Position numbers and translations under genes: made by a program. A stretch of DNA of 42,688 bases, taken from Acidobacteriaceae bacterium. GTDB lineage: Bacteria; Acidobacteriota; Terriglobia; Terriglobales; Acidobacteriaceae. The notes below the pieces were generated by a model that was not told the origin of the DNA, searched no databases, and was given only the letters and a program-made list of their open reading frames with translations. The DNA is taken from positions 1 through 42,688 of the forward strand of contig CAHJWN010000032.1 of the NCBI GenBank assembly GCA_903642265.1, written 5' to 3'. This document shows positions 24,658 to 33,123 of this stretch, in pieces (positions within the stretch are counted from its first letter, which is position 1; each line of letters starts with the position of its first letter).

Positions 24658-25485
24658 TCATGCGGGTACTTCCGGGGTGAGGTCGAAGCTGAGTTTCAGG
24701 CCGTCGTAGGCCAGGCGAACATGCGGCGGGAGCATGGCGTTCGTCGCGGAATGGTCCAAATCATGGCTCATATGAGTAAAGAAGGCGCGCTTGGGTTTCA
24801 GCTGCTCGACGAGCTTGAGCGAGTTCTCGACATTCGAGTGGGTGGGGTGAGGTGCGTGGCGTAGAGCGTCGAGGACGAGAATGTCTAGATTCTGGAGCAG
24901 GGCGACGCTGTCTTCGGGAAGTGAGCTCATATCGGTGAGGTAGGCGGCGGAGCCGAAGCGATAGCCGCTAATGGAGAGCTTGCCGTGGTTGACGGGGACG
25001 CGGCGGAAGGTGGCCCCGAAGAGCTCGATTTCTTCATTGGGAGACTGGAACCGGTGGAGGTGAACGCGGGCGATCGTGGTGCCGCGTGTCGCTGGCCTGA
25101 AGGTGTAGTCGAAGACGCGCTCGACGGCATCGGCGGTGAGGTCGTCTGCAAATAGAGGCAACGGCTCTGGCAAGTGAAAGGTGAGAGGGCGGAGGTCATC
25201 AAGGCCGAGGATGTGGTCGGCATGGGGGTGGGTGTAGAAGACGGCATCGATGCGGCGGATGTTCTCGCGTATGGCCTGGTGGTGGAAGTCCGGGCCGGTG
25301 TCGATGAGGACGCCGTGCGGCTGTGAACTGCTGCCCCAAGTGACGAGTACAGAGGGGCGGGTGCGGCGATTTCGCGGATCGCCGACAGGTGCAGGTGTGA
25401 CGGCAGAGCGACAGACGGCGCAGTCGCAGCCAAGCGTGGGGATGCCCATCGAGGTGCCGCTACCGAGGAAGGTTAGAGTAGCCAT
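24658..25485 (-). CDS. MBL-fold hydrolase, PhnP-like
   Basis: A metallo-beta-lactamase-fold hydrolase of 275 residues. TLTFLGSGTSMGIPTLGCDC starts the fold and includes a cysteine pair (GCDCAVC) seen in PhnP-type enzymes, where it binds a structural zinc. VLIDTGPDFHHQ, the metal motif THPHADHILGLDD, YLTDMSSLP and FFTHMSHDLDH provide the expected active-site His/Asp residues. PhnP of E. coli is a cyclic-phosphate phosphodiesterase; in genomes without phn genes, as seems the case locally, the substrate is unknown. The gene lies between the DUF1844 gene and ribF; the upstream 138-base gap holds a REP-like repeat. Confidence 0.88.
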   Translation of the reverse strand: MATLTFLGSGTSMGIPTLGCDCAVCRSAVTPAPVGDPRNRRTRPSVLVTWGSSSQPHGVLIDTGPDFHHQAIRENIRRIDAVFYTHPHADHILGLDDLRPLTFHLPEPLPLFADDLTADAVERVFDYTFRPATRGTTIARVHLHRFQSPNEEIELFGATFRRVPVNHGKLSISGYRFGSAAYLTDMSSLPEDSVALLQNLDILVLDALRHAPHPTHSNVENSLKLVEQLKPKRAFFTHMSHDLDHSATNAMLPPHVRLAYDGLKLSFDLTPEVPA

Positions 25486-25530
25486 AGATCAGCGAAGGTA
25501 TCGAGAACAGGGGTGTAGTGGGCTTTCGCG

Positions 25531-25557
25531 GGATCCTTTGCCGCGCTCAGGATAAGG
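25531..25557. repeat. REP-like hairpin (copy B)
   Basis: GGATCCTTTGCCGCGCTCAG followed by GATAAGG. ATCCT (25533-25537) and AGGAT (25549-25553) pair around an 11-base loop. It lies between two co-directional minus-strand genes (DUF1844 and the PhnP-like hydrolase). Same core as copies A, C and D. Confidence 0.6.
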
Positions 25558-25623
25558 GCAAGAACTGGAGTATGAACCCATCACGACAAGTGTGGACTTT
25601 GCTGTGCAACAGGCAGTGCTGGC

Positions 25624-26352
25624 TTAGCGGACGATACTGGGGCCGGACGGGCCTCCGAAGCCGGGCAGTGGTTGCTTGGCGGCAGCGGAGCGGGCCAGGG
25701 CCTGAGTAACATCAAGGAACGCTAGGCGCAGTTCAAAGAGAGCGCTGTCGATGAGCGTTTGCTCAGGAGTAGTGAGATTGCTGGTGGTCTTTTCAGCGAT
25801 CACGGTAAGCATGTCGATGCTCTGTTTTGCTCCAATAAGGTCGAGCTGGGGCTTTTGACCTTCTGGCTGGCCGCCTCCAAGCTGCATGATGGAGGTCATG
25901 TAAACAGACTGAACAAGGCGCTCGAAGGACATGGCTGGTGGGTGCTCCATGCCGGGGTTGGCGGCGCGAATTGCGGTGTCTAGGCGCTCCGCGGTAGCTT
26001 CAAAGGCGACTCGGGATTGCTCCATCTGCTCGACGGTCGGGGGCGGGGGTGCGTTAGGGTCCTCGTACTCGTCGATCGGTATGCCTGATGCGGACGAGCC
26101 GAGAGCGTCGTCGGCGCCGGCAAAATCTTGCCCGTCGGCCTGGTCCTCGGCTGCGTCGTGAATTGAGGTGTGGCGGTCGGCTGCCGAGCTTTGGGGAATG
26201 ACCTTGGCGCTCGATCCAAAGATTTCCTCAGATGGGGGCGGTACCGTGGGACGGACTTTTTCGGGTGAGGGATCGGCGTCCGGGCGGGGCTCGCCGTCGA
26301 GGGTGAACTTGCGACGGTCGGTGACAACGAAGGGCTTGTTCTGCTCAGGCAT
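25624..26352 (-). CDS. DUF1844 domain protein
   Basis: Unknown function. The C-terminal 100 residues match DUF1844: PAMSFERLVQSVYMTSIMQL, KPQLDLIGAKQSIDMLTVIA, EKTTSNLTTPEQTLIDSALF, ELRLAFLDVTQAL. The N-terminal 120 residues are hydrophilic, low-complexity and acidic/proline-rich (for example DEYEDPNAPPPPTVEQ), so probably disordered, followed by a short helical link. There is no signal peptide or membrane segment. Length (242) is greater than the bare domain because of this tail. It sits 135 bases after ygfZ and 138 before the PhnP-like gene on the same strand. Confidence 0.88.
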   Translation of the reverse strand: MPEQNKPFVVTDRRKFTLDGEPRPDADPSPEKVRPTVPPPSEEIFGSSAKVIPQSSAADRHTSIHDAAEDQADGQDFAGADDALGSSASGIPIDEYEDPNAPPPPTVEQMEQSRVAFEATAERLDTAIRAANPGMEHPPAMSFERLVQSVYMTSIMQLGGGQPEGQKPQLDLIGAKQSIDMLTVIAEKTTSNLTTPEQTLIDSALFELRLAFLDVTQALARSAAAKQPLPGFGGPSGPSIVR

Positions 26353-26487
26353 TCTGTTCTCTTTCTACGGGCTTGTTACTTTCGAACACCAACGACGCTG
26401 GTTTCGCAATTTACGTTTCTACGTCGATCGACAAAATATCGAATACCCAGGCTTTATACGTGGTACGCCGAGGGCACCAGACAACGG

Positions 26488-27516
26488 TTAGATGTTGCTG
26501 AAGGGCGTTGCGATTGGTGTGGCTGTGCCGCCGGGGTAGCTGACGGTGCTTTCGCGAGTTTTCGAGAGTTCGAGAGCTTCGCGACGGATATATCCGAGTG
26601 CGAGGTGAATGGGGCCAGACGCGAACGGGATTGTGGCTAGTGTGGTGAGCTCGCCAACCGCTTTGCCTTCGAAGTTCAAAATCGTTCCGGAAACCGGCAG
26701 GTCACCTGTGAGCTGGAAAGCCTGAAAGGTGCGGTGAACGTTGCCGCGTGAGCGGATGCGCTCGACGATCTCCTGGCCAAGGTAGCAGCCTTTGGCAAAG
26801 TGCAGGGCGCGAGACTGGTCTCCACCGGGCGCAGTCTCCTGCGGAAGTTCTTTGTCGCGAATGTCAGTTCCGTAAAGGGGCGTGCCTTCCAGGATGCGGA
26901 GGTGGGTGAGAGCATCGGCGTCCACTAAGGTCGCGCCTGCAGTAGTGATGGCCTCGGTGAGTTGCGCGACCGTTGCGGGATCCTCGGCCCACAGTTCATA
27001 CCGGGAGACAAGCGGGCTGTAGGCATGGAGAACGGAGATTTTGCGGCCGCGCCAGTTGACTGCGGCAAAGTTCAGGGGTGGCAGATCTTCGACCGCGATT
27101 CCGACGGCGGCCAGGGTCGACGCGGCTTTAGGGCCCGCAATGAGGATGCCGAAGCTGGGGTGCTCGGTGAGCTCGACATTGTCCATGATGATAAAGCGAT
27201 CAAGGAGATCGATCAGGGATGGAACGCGAGCTCGTGCCGTGCCGAGCAGGACGCTGTCTTCGAGTGCGAGAGCTACGGCGTCGCCCTGGATGCGGCCCTG
27301 TGCGGAAAGAAAGAAGTTGTAGTTGCTCTCGCCGGATTTGAGCTGCTGGATAGAGTTCGTCGTCATGCCGTTGAGCCAGCGGACGCGGTCTTCGCCGGTG
27401 ACGCGGATCCAGCCGATGTCCGGCAGCAGTGCGACGCCGGCATGCTCCAGCAGGGCAGTAAGCTGGAGTTCAGCGGATGAAGGTGCTGTTACTTCAGGCA
27501 AGGTCATGATGCTCAT
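26488..27516 (-). CDS. ygfZ: YgfZ-type folate-binding iron-sulfur cluster maturation protein
   Basis: A GcvT-fold protein of the YgfZ/IBA57 group, which binds tetrahydrofolate and helps make or repair certain 4Fe-4S proteins such as radical SAM enzymes. The signature KGCYLGQEIVERIRSRGNVH, with its conserved Cys, is present, as are the N-terminal RVTGEDRVRWLNGMTTNSIQ and the C-terminal domain LALGYIRREAL. The 342 residues fit the family. It is divergent from the HExxH protein gene (69-base gap) and heads the minus-strand run ending in ribF. A need for it could come from the radical SAM protein in this window, but the link is general. Confidence 0.9.
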   Translation of the reverse strand: MSIMTLPEVTAPSSAELQLTALLEHAGVALLPDIGWIRVTGEDRVRWLNGMTTNSIQQLKSGESNYNFFLSAQGRIQGDAVALALEDSVLLGTARARVPSLIDLLDRFIIMDNVELTEHPSFGILIAGPKAASTLAAVGIAVEDLPPLNFAAVNWRGRKISVLHAYSPLVSRYELWAEDPATVAQLTEAITTAGATLVDADALTHLRILEGTPLYGTDIRDKELPQETAPGGDQSRALHFAKGCYLGQEIVERIRSRGNVHRTFQAFQLTGDLPVSGTILNFEGKAVGELTTLATIPFASGPIHLALGYIRREALELSKTRESTVSYPGGTATPIATPFSNI

Positions 27517-27585
27517 AAGCGGCGTACGCGAACTGCTCTGCGTACACTGATTATAGCGAGTTAGCCGGATGACTGATGGGGGCGT

Positions 27586-29265
27586 ATGGCAGGTTTGAAG
27601 TGCGGCATTGGGTTGGCCGCAGTACTTGTGGTGGTGGTTGGCGTAGGTAGTTCGCAGAGTTCGGGGCTACAGGAAAGCGTACCCCGGCGGCTTAGGCCGC
27701 AAGGCGTGTACGGCGCATATGGCACGTCCGAGGCCAAACCCATAAGCAAGACCGACCGTGTAACGATCAGTGACGCTGCGAGCCTGATTGAAGCTGCGCC
27801 CTCAGAGAAAGAAAAGTCAGCGGATGAAACAAAGCCTGAGACCCGGATTACGAAAGAGCAGGCGAAAGAGCTGTTCAAGAGCGTCGACGACATTCTGGCG
27901 TTTGCGAGCACAGATTCCAAGCTGCCAGTCGAGCACAGCGTAAAGCGGACGTTGATCTCGCGCGAAGCAGTGAACAAGTTTTTGCGGCAGAAGTTCGATG
28001 AAGATGAGAGCACAAAGCGACTGGAACGTTCGGAACTGGTGTTGAAGAAGTTTGGTTTGCTGGATAAAGACTTTCATCTGCAGCCGTTCTTGATCTCGCT
28101 GCTCACGGAACAAATTGCGGGTTTCTACGACGATAAAACGAAGACGGTCAACCTGCTGGACTGGATTGAGCCGGACCAGCAGAAGGGTGTGCTGGCGCAT
28201 GAGTTGACGCACGCGTTACAGGACCAGAAGGTGGACCTGTCAAAGTGGTCGGATATGGAAGTAAAAGGCGTGGCGATGAACTCGCGTGAGGACACGGCTC
28301 ATATCCAGGTGGACGAAGCAGACACCGCGCGTGAGGCGGTCACGGAAGGCCAGGCGATGGCGGTGTTCGTCGATTACGGCTTGAAGGACACGGGCAAGAC
28401 AATGGCTGATGCCCCGAATATGACCGACAAGCTGAAGGAGATGACGTCGGACACGAGCGGGTCGCCGATCATGGCGCGGGCACCGCTGCTGCTGCAAAAG
28501 TCGTTATTGTTTCCCTACAGCGATGGGCTGGCATTTGAGTACAGCGTGGTGATGAAAGCGGGCAGGGACGCCGCCTTTGCAGGGGTGCTGGCGAGGCCGC
28601 CGTCGTCGAGCTTTGAGATCATTCATCCGGATGCATATCTGAAGCACGATCCGGTGCCGGTGTTGCGGCTGCCGGACATTCATCCGCTGATCGATGCAGA
28701 GTATGCACCGTACGATGTGGGCGTTATGGGCGAGCTCGATGTGCGAATACTGGCAGAACTGTTCGGAGGGCCGCAGATTGCGACGGCATTGTCACCGGCC
28801 TGGAGGGGCGGAATCTACTACGCGGGACAGCGAAAGAGTGCGACGACGGCAGCGCAGAAGGAGTCAACAGCTTCGCTGGGCCTGATCTATTACTCGAAGT
28901 GGGAGAACGAAGATTCGGCGAGTTCGTTTATGCACGTTTACTCGGGGCAGCTGGCGCGCAAGTATTCGGGACTGAAGCGGCGTGAGAAGGATGAGATCGG
29001 CGATAGCGAAGAGGTGTATTCGACGACCGAGGGCGATGTGCTGTTGTCGATCCATGACGATGCCGTGTTCGTGGCAGAGGGGTTCGATGTAGCGCTGGCA
29101 AGGAAGCTCAGGGACAGGATTGCGGAGGTGCAGTCGAGTGGGCCTTTGCAGGTTGCAACCGGTCGCCTGAACGACGAGTCCGGAAGTCCAGCCATGTCGC
29201 TGGTGCATTTGATGAGCGACTGTGGCGTGGTCAAGGCAGCGTTGAGTGCAAGTTATATTCATTGA
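27586..29265 (+). CDS. Exported HExxH zinc-metallopeptidase-like protein
   Basis: A 559-residue exported protein without a named family. MAGLKCGIGLAAVLVVVVGV is a signal peptide. A charged linker (residues 50-90) leads to a helical region and then the zinc motif LAHELTHALQDQ with His205-Glu206-x-x-His209; Glu254 in REAVTEGQAM is a candidate third ligand, as in gluzincins. Nearby VNLLDWIEPDQQKGV and the following Asp/Glu-rich segment complete the putative catalytic part. The C-terminal half has no motif I recognise. The mtnP gene starts 21 bases downstream, so co-transcription is likely although no functional link is apparent. Protease activity is inferred only from the motif. Confidence 0.78.
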   Translation: MAGLKCGIGLAAVLVVVVGVGSSQSSGLQESVPRRLRPQGVYGAYGTSEAKPISKTDRVTISDAASLIEAAPSEKEKSADETKPETRITKEQAKELFKSVDDILAFASTDSKLPVEHSVKRTLISREAVNKFLRQKFDEDESTKRLERSELVLKKFGLLDKDFHLQPFLISLLTEQIAGFYDDKTKTVNLLDWIEPDQQKGVLAHELTHALQDQKVDLSKWSDMEVKGVAMNSREDTAHIQVDEADTAREAVTEGQAMAVFVDYGLKDTGKTMADAPNMTDKLKEMTSDTSGSPIMARAPLLLQKSLLFPYSDGLAFEYSVVMKAGRDAAFAGVLARPPSSSFEIIHPDAYLKHDPVPVLRLPDIHPLIDAEYAPYDVGVMGELDVRILAELFGGPQIATALSPAWRGGIYYAGQRKSATTAAQKESTASLGLIYYSKWENEDSASSFMHVYSGQLARKYSGLKRREKDEIGDSEEVYSTTEGDVLLSIHDDAVFVAEGFDVALARKLRDRIAEVQSSGPLQVATGRLNDESGSPAMSLVHLMSDCGVVKAALSASYIH

Positions 29266-29286
29266 TGGGTTCGAAGGAGCAAGGCA

Positions 29287-30147
29287 TTGCAGAAGGTAGA
29301 GATCGGGATCATCGGCGGCAGCGGGCTGTATGCAATGCCAGGGCTTGAGCATGTTCATGAAGAGCGCGTGGAGACGCCGTTTGGTCCGCCCTCGGACGCG
29401 TTTGTGCTGGGTGAGCTGGATGGCAAGAGTGTTGCATTTCTGGCTCGGCATGGACGTGGGCACACCATTCTCCCGAGCGAGTTGAACTTTCGCGCAAACA
29501 TCTTTGCGATGAAGAAGCTGGGCGTGGAGCGCATACTCTCAGTGTCGGCTGTGGGGTCTCTGAAGGAAGAACATAAGCCGACCGACTTTGTCATTCCGGA
29601 CCAGTTTATCGACCGTACGTTTGCGCGGTTGGGAACGTTTTTCGGAGACGGGATCGTGGGCCATGTGGCGTTTGGCGACCCGGTGTGTGCGACGGTGCGG
29701 AGCGTGTTCGAGAGGGCATGTGCCGAAGTCGGTGTCGTCGGCAAGAACGGCGGGACTTACGTGTGCATGGAAGGGCCGCAGTTCTCGACACGGGCTGAGT
29801 CGAACTTGTATCGCAGTTGGGGGGCGGATGTGATTGGCATGACCAACCTCCAGGAGGCGAAGCTGGCCCGCGAAGCGGAGATTTGTTATGCGACCCTGGC
29901 GATGGTTACCGACTACGATTGCTGGCGTGAAGGTCACGATGATGTGACCGTCGACCAGGTGGTCGCGGTGCTGCACCAGAATGCCGATAACGGGACGAAG
30001 GTGGTAAGGGCAGCGATTGCCGCAATGCCAGCTGAACGGAAGTGCGCGTGTGCGGATGCTTTGAAGTATGCGATCTTGACCAATAAGAAGCTAATTCCGG
30101 AAGATGTGAAGAAGCGGCTTTCGTTGTTGATCGGGAAGTATTTGTAA
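29287..30147 (+). CDS. mtnP: S-methyl-5'-thioadenosine phosphorylase
   Basis: Cleaves methylthioadenosine to adenine and 5-methylthioribose 1-phosphate, recycling the by-product of polyamine synthesis and other SAM reactions. The 286 residues match the MTAP type of the PNP/MTAP family: IGIIGGSGLYAMPGL, ETPFGPPSDAF, LARHGRGHTILPSELNFRAN, DQFIDRTFARLGTFF, MEGPQFSTRAESNLYRSWGA, and the MTAP-typical MVTDYDCWREGHDDV. It starts at TTG 29287 with GAAGGAG well placed. It follows the HExxH gene by 21 bases. A PfkB kinase follows after a 189-base repeat-bearing gap. Confidence 0.94.
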   Translation: MQKVEIGIIGGSGLYAMPGLEHVHEERVETPFGPPSDAFVLGELDGKSVAFLARHGRGHTILPSELNFRANIFAMKKLGVERILSVSAVGSLKEEHKPTDFVIPDQFIDRTFARLGTFFGDGIVGHVAFGDPVCATVRSVFERACAEVGVVGKNGGTYVCMEGPQFSTRAESNLYRSWGADVIGMTNLQEAKLAREAEICYATLAMVTDYDCWREGHDDVTVDQVVAVLHQNADNGTKVVRAAIAAMPAERKCACADALKYAILTNKKLIPEDVKKRLSLLIGKYL

Positions 30148-30190
30148 GGGTTGGTTCCGCAGCTTCGCTGAAAAGGCTCAGAGGGTCGTG

Positions 30191-30305
30191 GCGATCGAGG
30201 ATCGCACGGGTTCCTCGCTTCGCTCCCTCACCTGGACAGGATCACGGCAAGAGTGGTACCTGGGGTGAGAGGTACAAAGTACAAACGCAGATCCCTTCTG
30301 GGATC
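30191..30305. repeat. Composite of small hairpins and direct repeats
   Basis: Between mtnP and the PfkB gene: hairpin GCGATC/GATCGC (30191-30205, GAG loop), a degenerate REP-like core TTCCTCGCTTCGCTC (from about 30211), tandem GTACAAA GTACAAA (30272-30285), and hairpin GATCCC/GGGATC (30290-30305, TTCT loop). The last lies 31 bases before the PfkB start. The region looks like layered repeat debris rather than a known regulatory RNA. Confidence 0.55.
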
Positions 30306-30336
30306 CACAGACTAAGTGCACGGAAGTTGGAGACTC

Positions 30337-31275
30337 ATGTCGATTTTGGTAGTTGGTTCAGTGGCGTTCGATTCAATCGAAACGCCCAGTGGCAAGGTAG
30401 ATCACATCCTCGGTGGTGCGGCAACGCACTTCTCCCTGGCAGCGAGCTACTTTACGGATGTGCGCGTGATTGCCGTGGTTGGTGAGGATTTCACGGCGGA
30501 GCACGAGGCGATCTTCGGAAAGCGTGGGATCGATACGGACGGGATCGAGCATGCGCCGGGACTCTCGTTTCATTGGACAGGCGCGTACTCGGGGAGCTTG
30601 AACGAGGCGAAGACGCTGGGCACGGACTTGAATGTGTTTGCGGCATTTGAGCCGAAGATTCCGGAACAGTATCTTGACAGCGAATACTTGTTCCTGGCGA
30701 ACATCGACCCGGTGTTGCAGTCGAGAGTACGGGCGCAGATGCCAAAGGTGAAGTTGGTGTGCGGCGACACGATGAACTACTGGATTGCGGACCATCGCGA
30801 GAACCTGTTGAAGGTGCTGCACGATCTCGACGTGCTGCTGGTAAACGATGGCGAGACGCGGATGATCGCGGGCGAGACCAACATGGTGAAGGCGGCAGAC
30901 GCCGTAATGGCGATGGGGCCGAAAGCAATCGTAGTGAAGCACGGCGAGTATGGCGCGACAGGGTTCTTCAGTGATCGGGTGTTTGAGGGTGCAATGAGCC
31001 GGCCGTTCAGGGCGCCGGCGCTGCCGCTGGCGGAGGTGGTCGATCCTACCGGGGCGGGGGATTCGTTTGCCGGCGGATTCTATGGGTATATCGCTTCGCA
31101 GCCGGAATTGACGCCAGCGGTGTTTCGGACGGCGATGTTTTATGGCGGCGTGATGGGATCGTTCGCAGTCGAGCGGTTTGGGACCGAGCGGCTTCAGGCG
31201 GTGACGAGCGAGGAGATCAACACGCGCTTCGAACTGTTTCGGGAGATCTCTCATCTCGAAGGTGCAAGGGATTGA
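30337..31275 (+). CDS. PfkB-family carbohydrate/nucleoside kinase
   Basis: A ribokinase-fold kinase of 312 residues. MSILVVGSVAFDSIETPSGK starts the fold, LGGAATHFSLAASYF holds the substrate Gly-Gly region, and VDPTGAGDSFAGGFYGYIAS is PfkB signature 2 with the anion hole and catalytic Asp. The ATG at 30337 follows GGAG at five bases; an upstream start at 30316 is open but lacks a site. Substrate is uncertain: neighbouring mtnP suggests a nucleoside or thio-sugar role (for example adenosine-kinase-like), but the sequence alone fits any PfkB sugar kinase. Its stop overlaps the TTG start of the membrane protein gene. Confidence 0.88.
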   Translation: MSILVVGSVAFDSIETPSGKVDHILGGAATHFSLAASYFTDVRVIAVVGEDFTAEHEAIFGKRGIDTDGIEHAPGLSFHWTGAYSGSLNEAKTLGTDLNVFAAFEPKIPEQYLDSEYLFLANIDPVLQSRVRAQMPKVKLVCGDTMNYWIADHRENLLKVLHDLDVLLVNDGETRMIAGETNMVKAADAVMAMGPKAIVVKHGEYGATGFFSDRVFEGAMSRPFRAPALPLAEVVDPTGAGDSFAGGFYGYIASQPELTPAVFRTAMFYGGVMGSFAVERFGTERLQAVTSEEINTRFELFREISHLEGARD

Positions 31276-33032
31276 GCTCGGTCCGGCGCGGACGTGGAAG
31301 CATTCGGCAGGGCTTAATTGCGGCTGCGTCTGAATCGGCGATTCTCAATCCGGATGCAATAACAGCGGCGACGCGACAGGAGACGGTGCCGATCGCGTTG
31401 TTCGCGGTGGTGCTGGGATTTGTGGCGCTGCTGGTGTGCTTCACGCGCGGATACGTGCTGCTTTATGGCGATGCGGTGGCGCATCTTGGGATTGCGCGTC
31501 GAATACTCGATTCGCGCAATCCCGGCTTGTCGCAGCTTGGCGGGGTGTGGCTGCCGCTGCCGCACCTGCTGATCATGCCGTTCGTGCAGAAGATGCTGTG
31601 GTGGCAGACTGGGCTTGCGGGCGCATGGCCATCGCTGCTGTGTTACGTCGTTGGAGCGGCAGGGTTCTATCGGCTGGCGCGACGGATGATGGTGCCGCGA
31701 TGGGCGTTCGTGGCGACGGCGTTCTACCTGCTGAATCCGAACCTCCTGTATCTGGCTACAACGGCAATGACGGAGCCGCTGTTCCTGGCGATTCTGGTGT
31801 GGATGACACTTCTAACGGTGGAATGTGTCGATGCGATTCAGGCACTGGAAACTCATGTCAACCAGAAGAGACCCAGGTCTCAGAAGCGAGACCTGGGGCA
31901 CGCAGATCTTCAAATGAAGGCGATTGGCCGAAAGCTGATCGTGATCTCGATCGTGATCTTCGCCGCGGTAATGACGCGGTACGACGGGTGGATTGCGGGA
32001 GCGGCCGTCTGGTGCGTGCTGGCGTGGCAGGTGATGCGAACCAGGGGGTTGTTCGCGAAGATCGTGCCGGAGTTTGTACTGTTCACCCTGATCACGGTGA
32101 CGGGGCCGCTGCTGTGGCTCTGGTACAACCAGCATTTTATGGGCGATCCGCTCGACTTCATGCGTGGACCGTATTCGGCGGCGGCGATTGAGAAGAAGAC
32201 GGCGCCCCTGGGAGCAAAGCACTACCGCGGCTGGCACAACATAGGCTGGTCGCTGCTGTTTTATACACGTACGGCGCAGGTGGATGCGGCGGCTTGGGAG
32301 ACAGGATTTGCGGTGATGGCGGCGGCGTCATGGGGGCTGTGGCTAACGCTTCGACGCGGCTTCCAAGTCCCGCAGTTTTCATCGGCGCAAAGAGCGGCGA
32401 TTCTGTTGTGGATGCCAATTCCGTTCTATATGTACTCGGTGTCGTATGGGTCGGTGCCGATCTTTATTCCGCAGCTGTATCCGCACGCGTTTTACAACTC
32501 GCGGTATGGGATGGAGATGTTGCCGGGGCTGGTGCTGTTCACATTCATCACGGTGGCGTGGCTGGAGCGAACGTGGACGGCGACACGGCCACTGCTGGTA
32601 AAGTTGCTGCCAAGAATTATGCTGGGCGTGGCGGCGCTGAACTCGGTAGCAATGATGTACTTTGTGCCTCTGGTGCTGAAGGAAGGCATAGTGAATGCGG
32701 CGACGCGGATGCCGTTCGAGTCGTCGATTGCGCGGCAGCTGGAATCGTTCCCACAGGGTGTGCCGATATTGATGCATAACTCTGATCACATTGGAGCGAT
32801 ACAGCAATCAGGAATCCCGCTGAAGCAGATGCTGAGCGAGAACGACTATGACAGCTGGAAGGCGGCGCTCAGTGATCCCGCTGTTAAGGCAGGGTACGTC
32901 GTGGCGATTGCGGGTGATCCGGTGGATGACGCGGTCAAGGCGCACCCGCTAAATCTGACGGAGTTGACGGTGCTGTGTACGACCGGCCAGCCGTGTGCGC
33001 GCATTTACAAGTCCGACGTTTGGAAGCCTTAG
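31272..33032 (+). CDS. Polytopic membrane protein resembling GT-C (family 39-type) glycosyltransferases
   Basis: A 586-residue membrane protein with about 10-12 hydrophobic segments and an early acidic loop, LYGDAVAHLGIARRI, in the position of the catalytic Asp of GT-C lipid-linked sugar transferases, followed by LGGVWLPLPHLLIMP. The C-terminus is soluble and probably periplasmic. The start TTG (31272) overlaps the kinase stop as TTGA, with GAAGG upstream. A loop around residues 195-212 is encoded by a perfect DNA hairpin (31872-31897) and is highly basic (KRPRSQKRDLGH). Donor and acceptor are unknown; a polyprenyl-phosphate sugar is typical for the fold. Confidence 0.75.
   Translation: MSSVRRGRGSIRQGLIAAASESAILNPDAITAATRQETVPIALFAVVLGFVALLVCFTRGYVLLYGDAVAHLGIARRILDSRNPGLSQLGGVWLPLPHLLIMPFVQKMLWWQTGLAGAWPSLLCYVVGAAGFYRLARRMMVPRWAFVATAFYLLNPNLLYLATTAMTEPLFLAILVWMTLLTVECVDAIQALETHVNQKRPRSQKRDLGHADLQMKAIGRKLIVISIVIFAAVMTRYDGWIAGAAVWCVLAWQVMRTRGLFAKIVPEFVLFTLITVTGPLLWLWYNQHFMGDPLDFMRGPYSAAAIEKKTAPLGAKHYRGWHNIGWSLLFYTRTAQVDAAAWETGFAVMAAASWGLWLTLRRGFQVPQFSSAQRAAILLWMPIPFYMYSVSYGSVPIFIPQLYPHAFYNSRYGMEMLPGLVLFTFITVAWLERTWTATRPLLVKLLPRIMLGVAALNSVAMMYFVPLVLKEGIVNAATRMPFESSIARQLESFPQGVPILMHNSDHIGAIQQSGIPLKQMLSENDYDSWKAALSDPAVKAGYVVAIAGDPVDDAVKAHPLNLTELTVLCTTGQPCARIYKSDVWKP
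31872..31897. repeat. Perfect 10-bp hairpin inside a coding region
   Basis: CCCAGGTCTC (31872-31881) and GAGACCTGGG (31888-31897) form a perfect stem with loop AGAAGC. It lies in frame in the membrane-protein gene and encodes part of a basic cytoplasmic loop. The form is that of a mobile REP-like palindrome, captured in frame. Confidence 0.6.
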
Positions 33033-33123
33033 GGCTGGTGGCGAACTTTAACTTCCCACATCTCGGAGGCGAGAGGGGCACCCGGATTGATAAACCGATT
33101 CAAAGGAAGGGCGATTAGAATCG

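Noticed and set aside
30373..31254. 293-residue minus-strand frame opposite the PfkB gene
   Set aside because: No motif and fully covered by a well-supported kinase gene.
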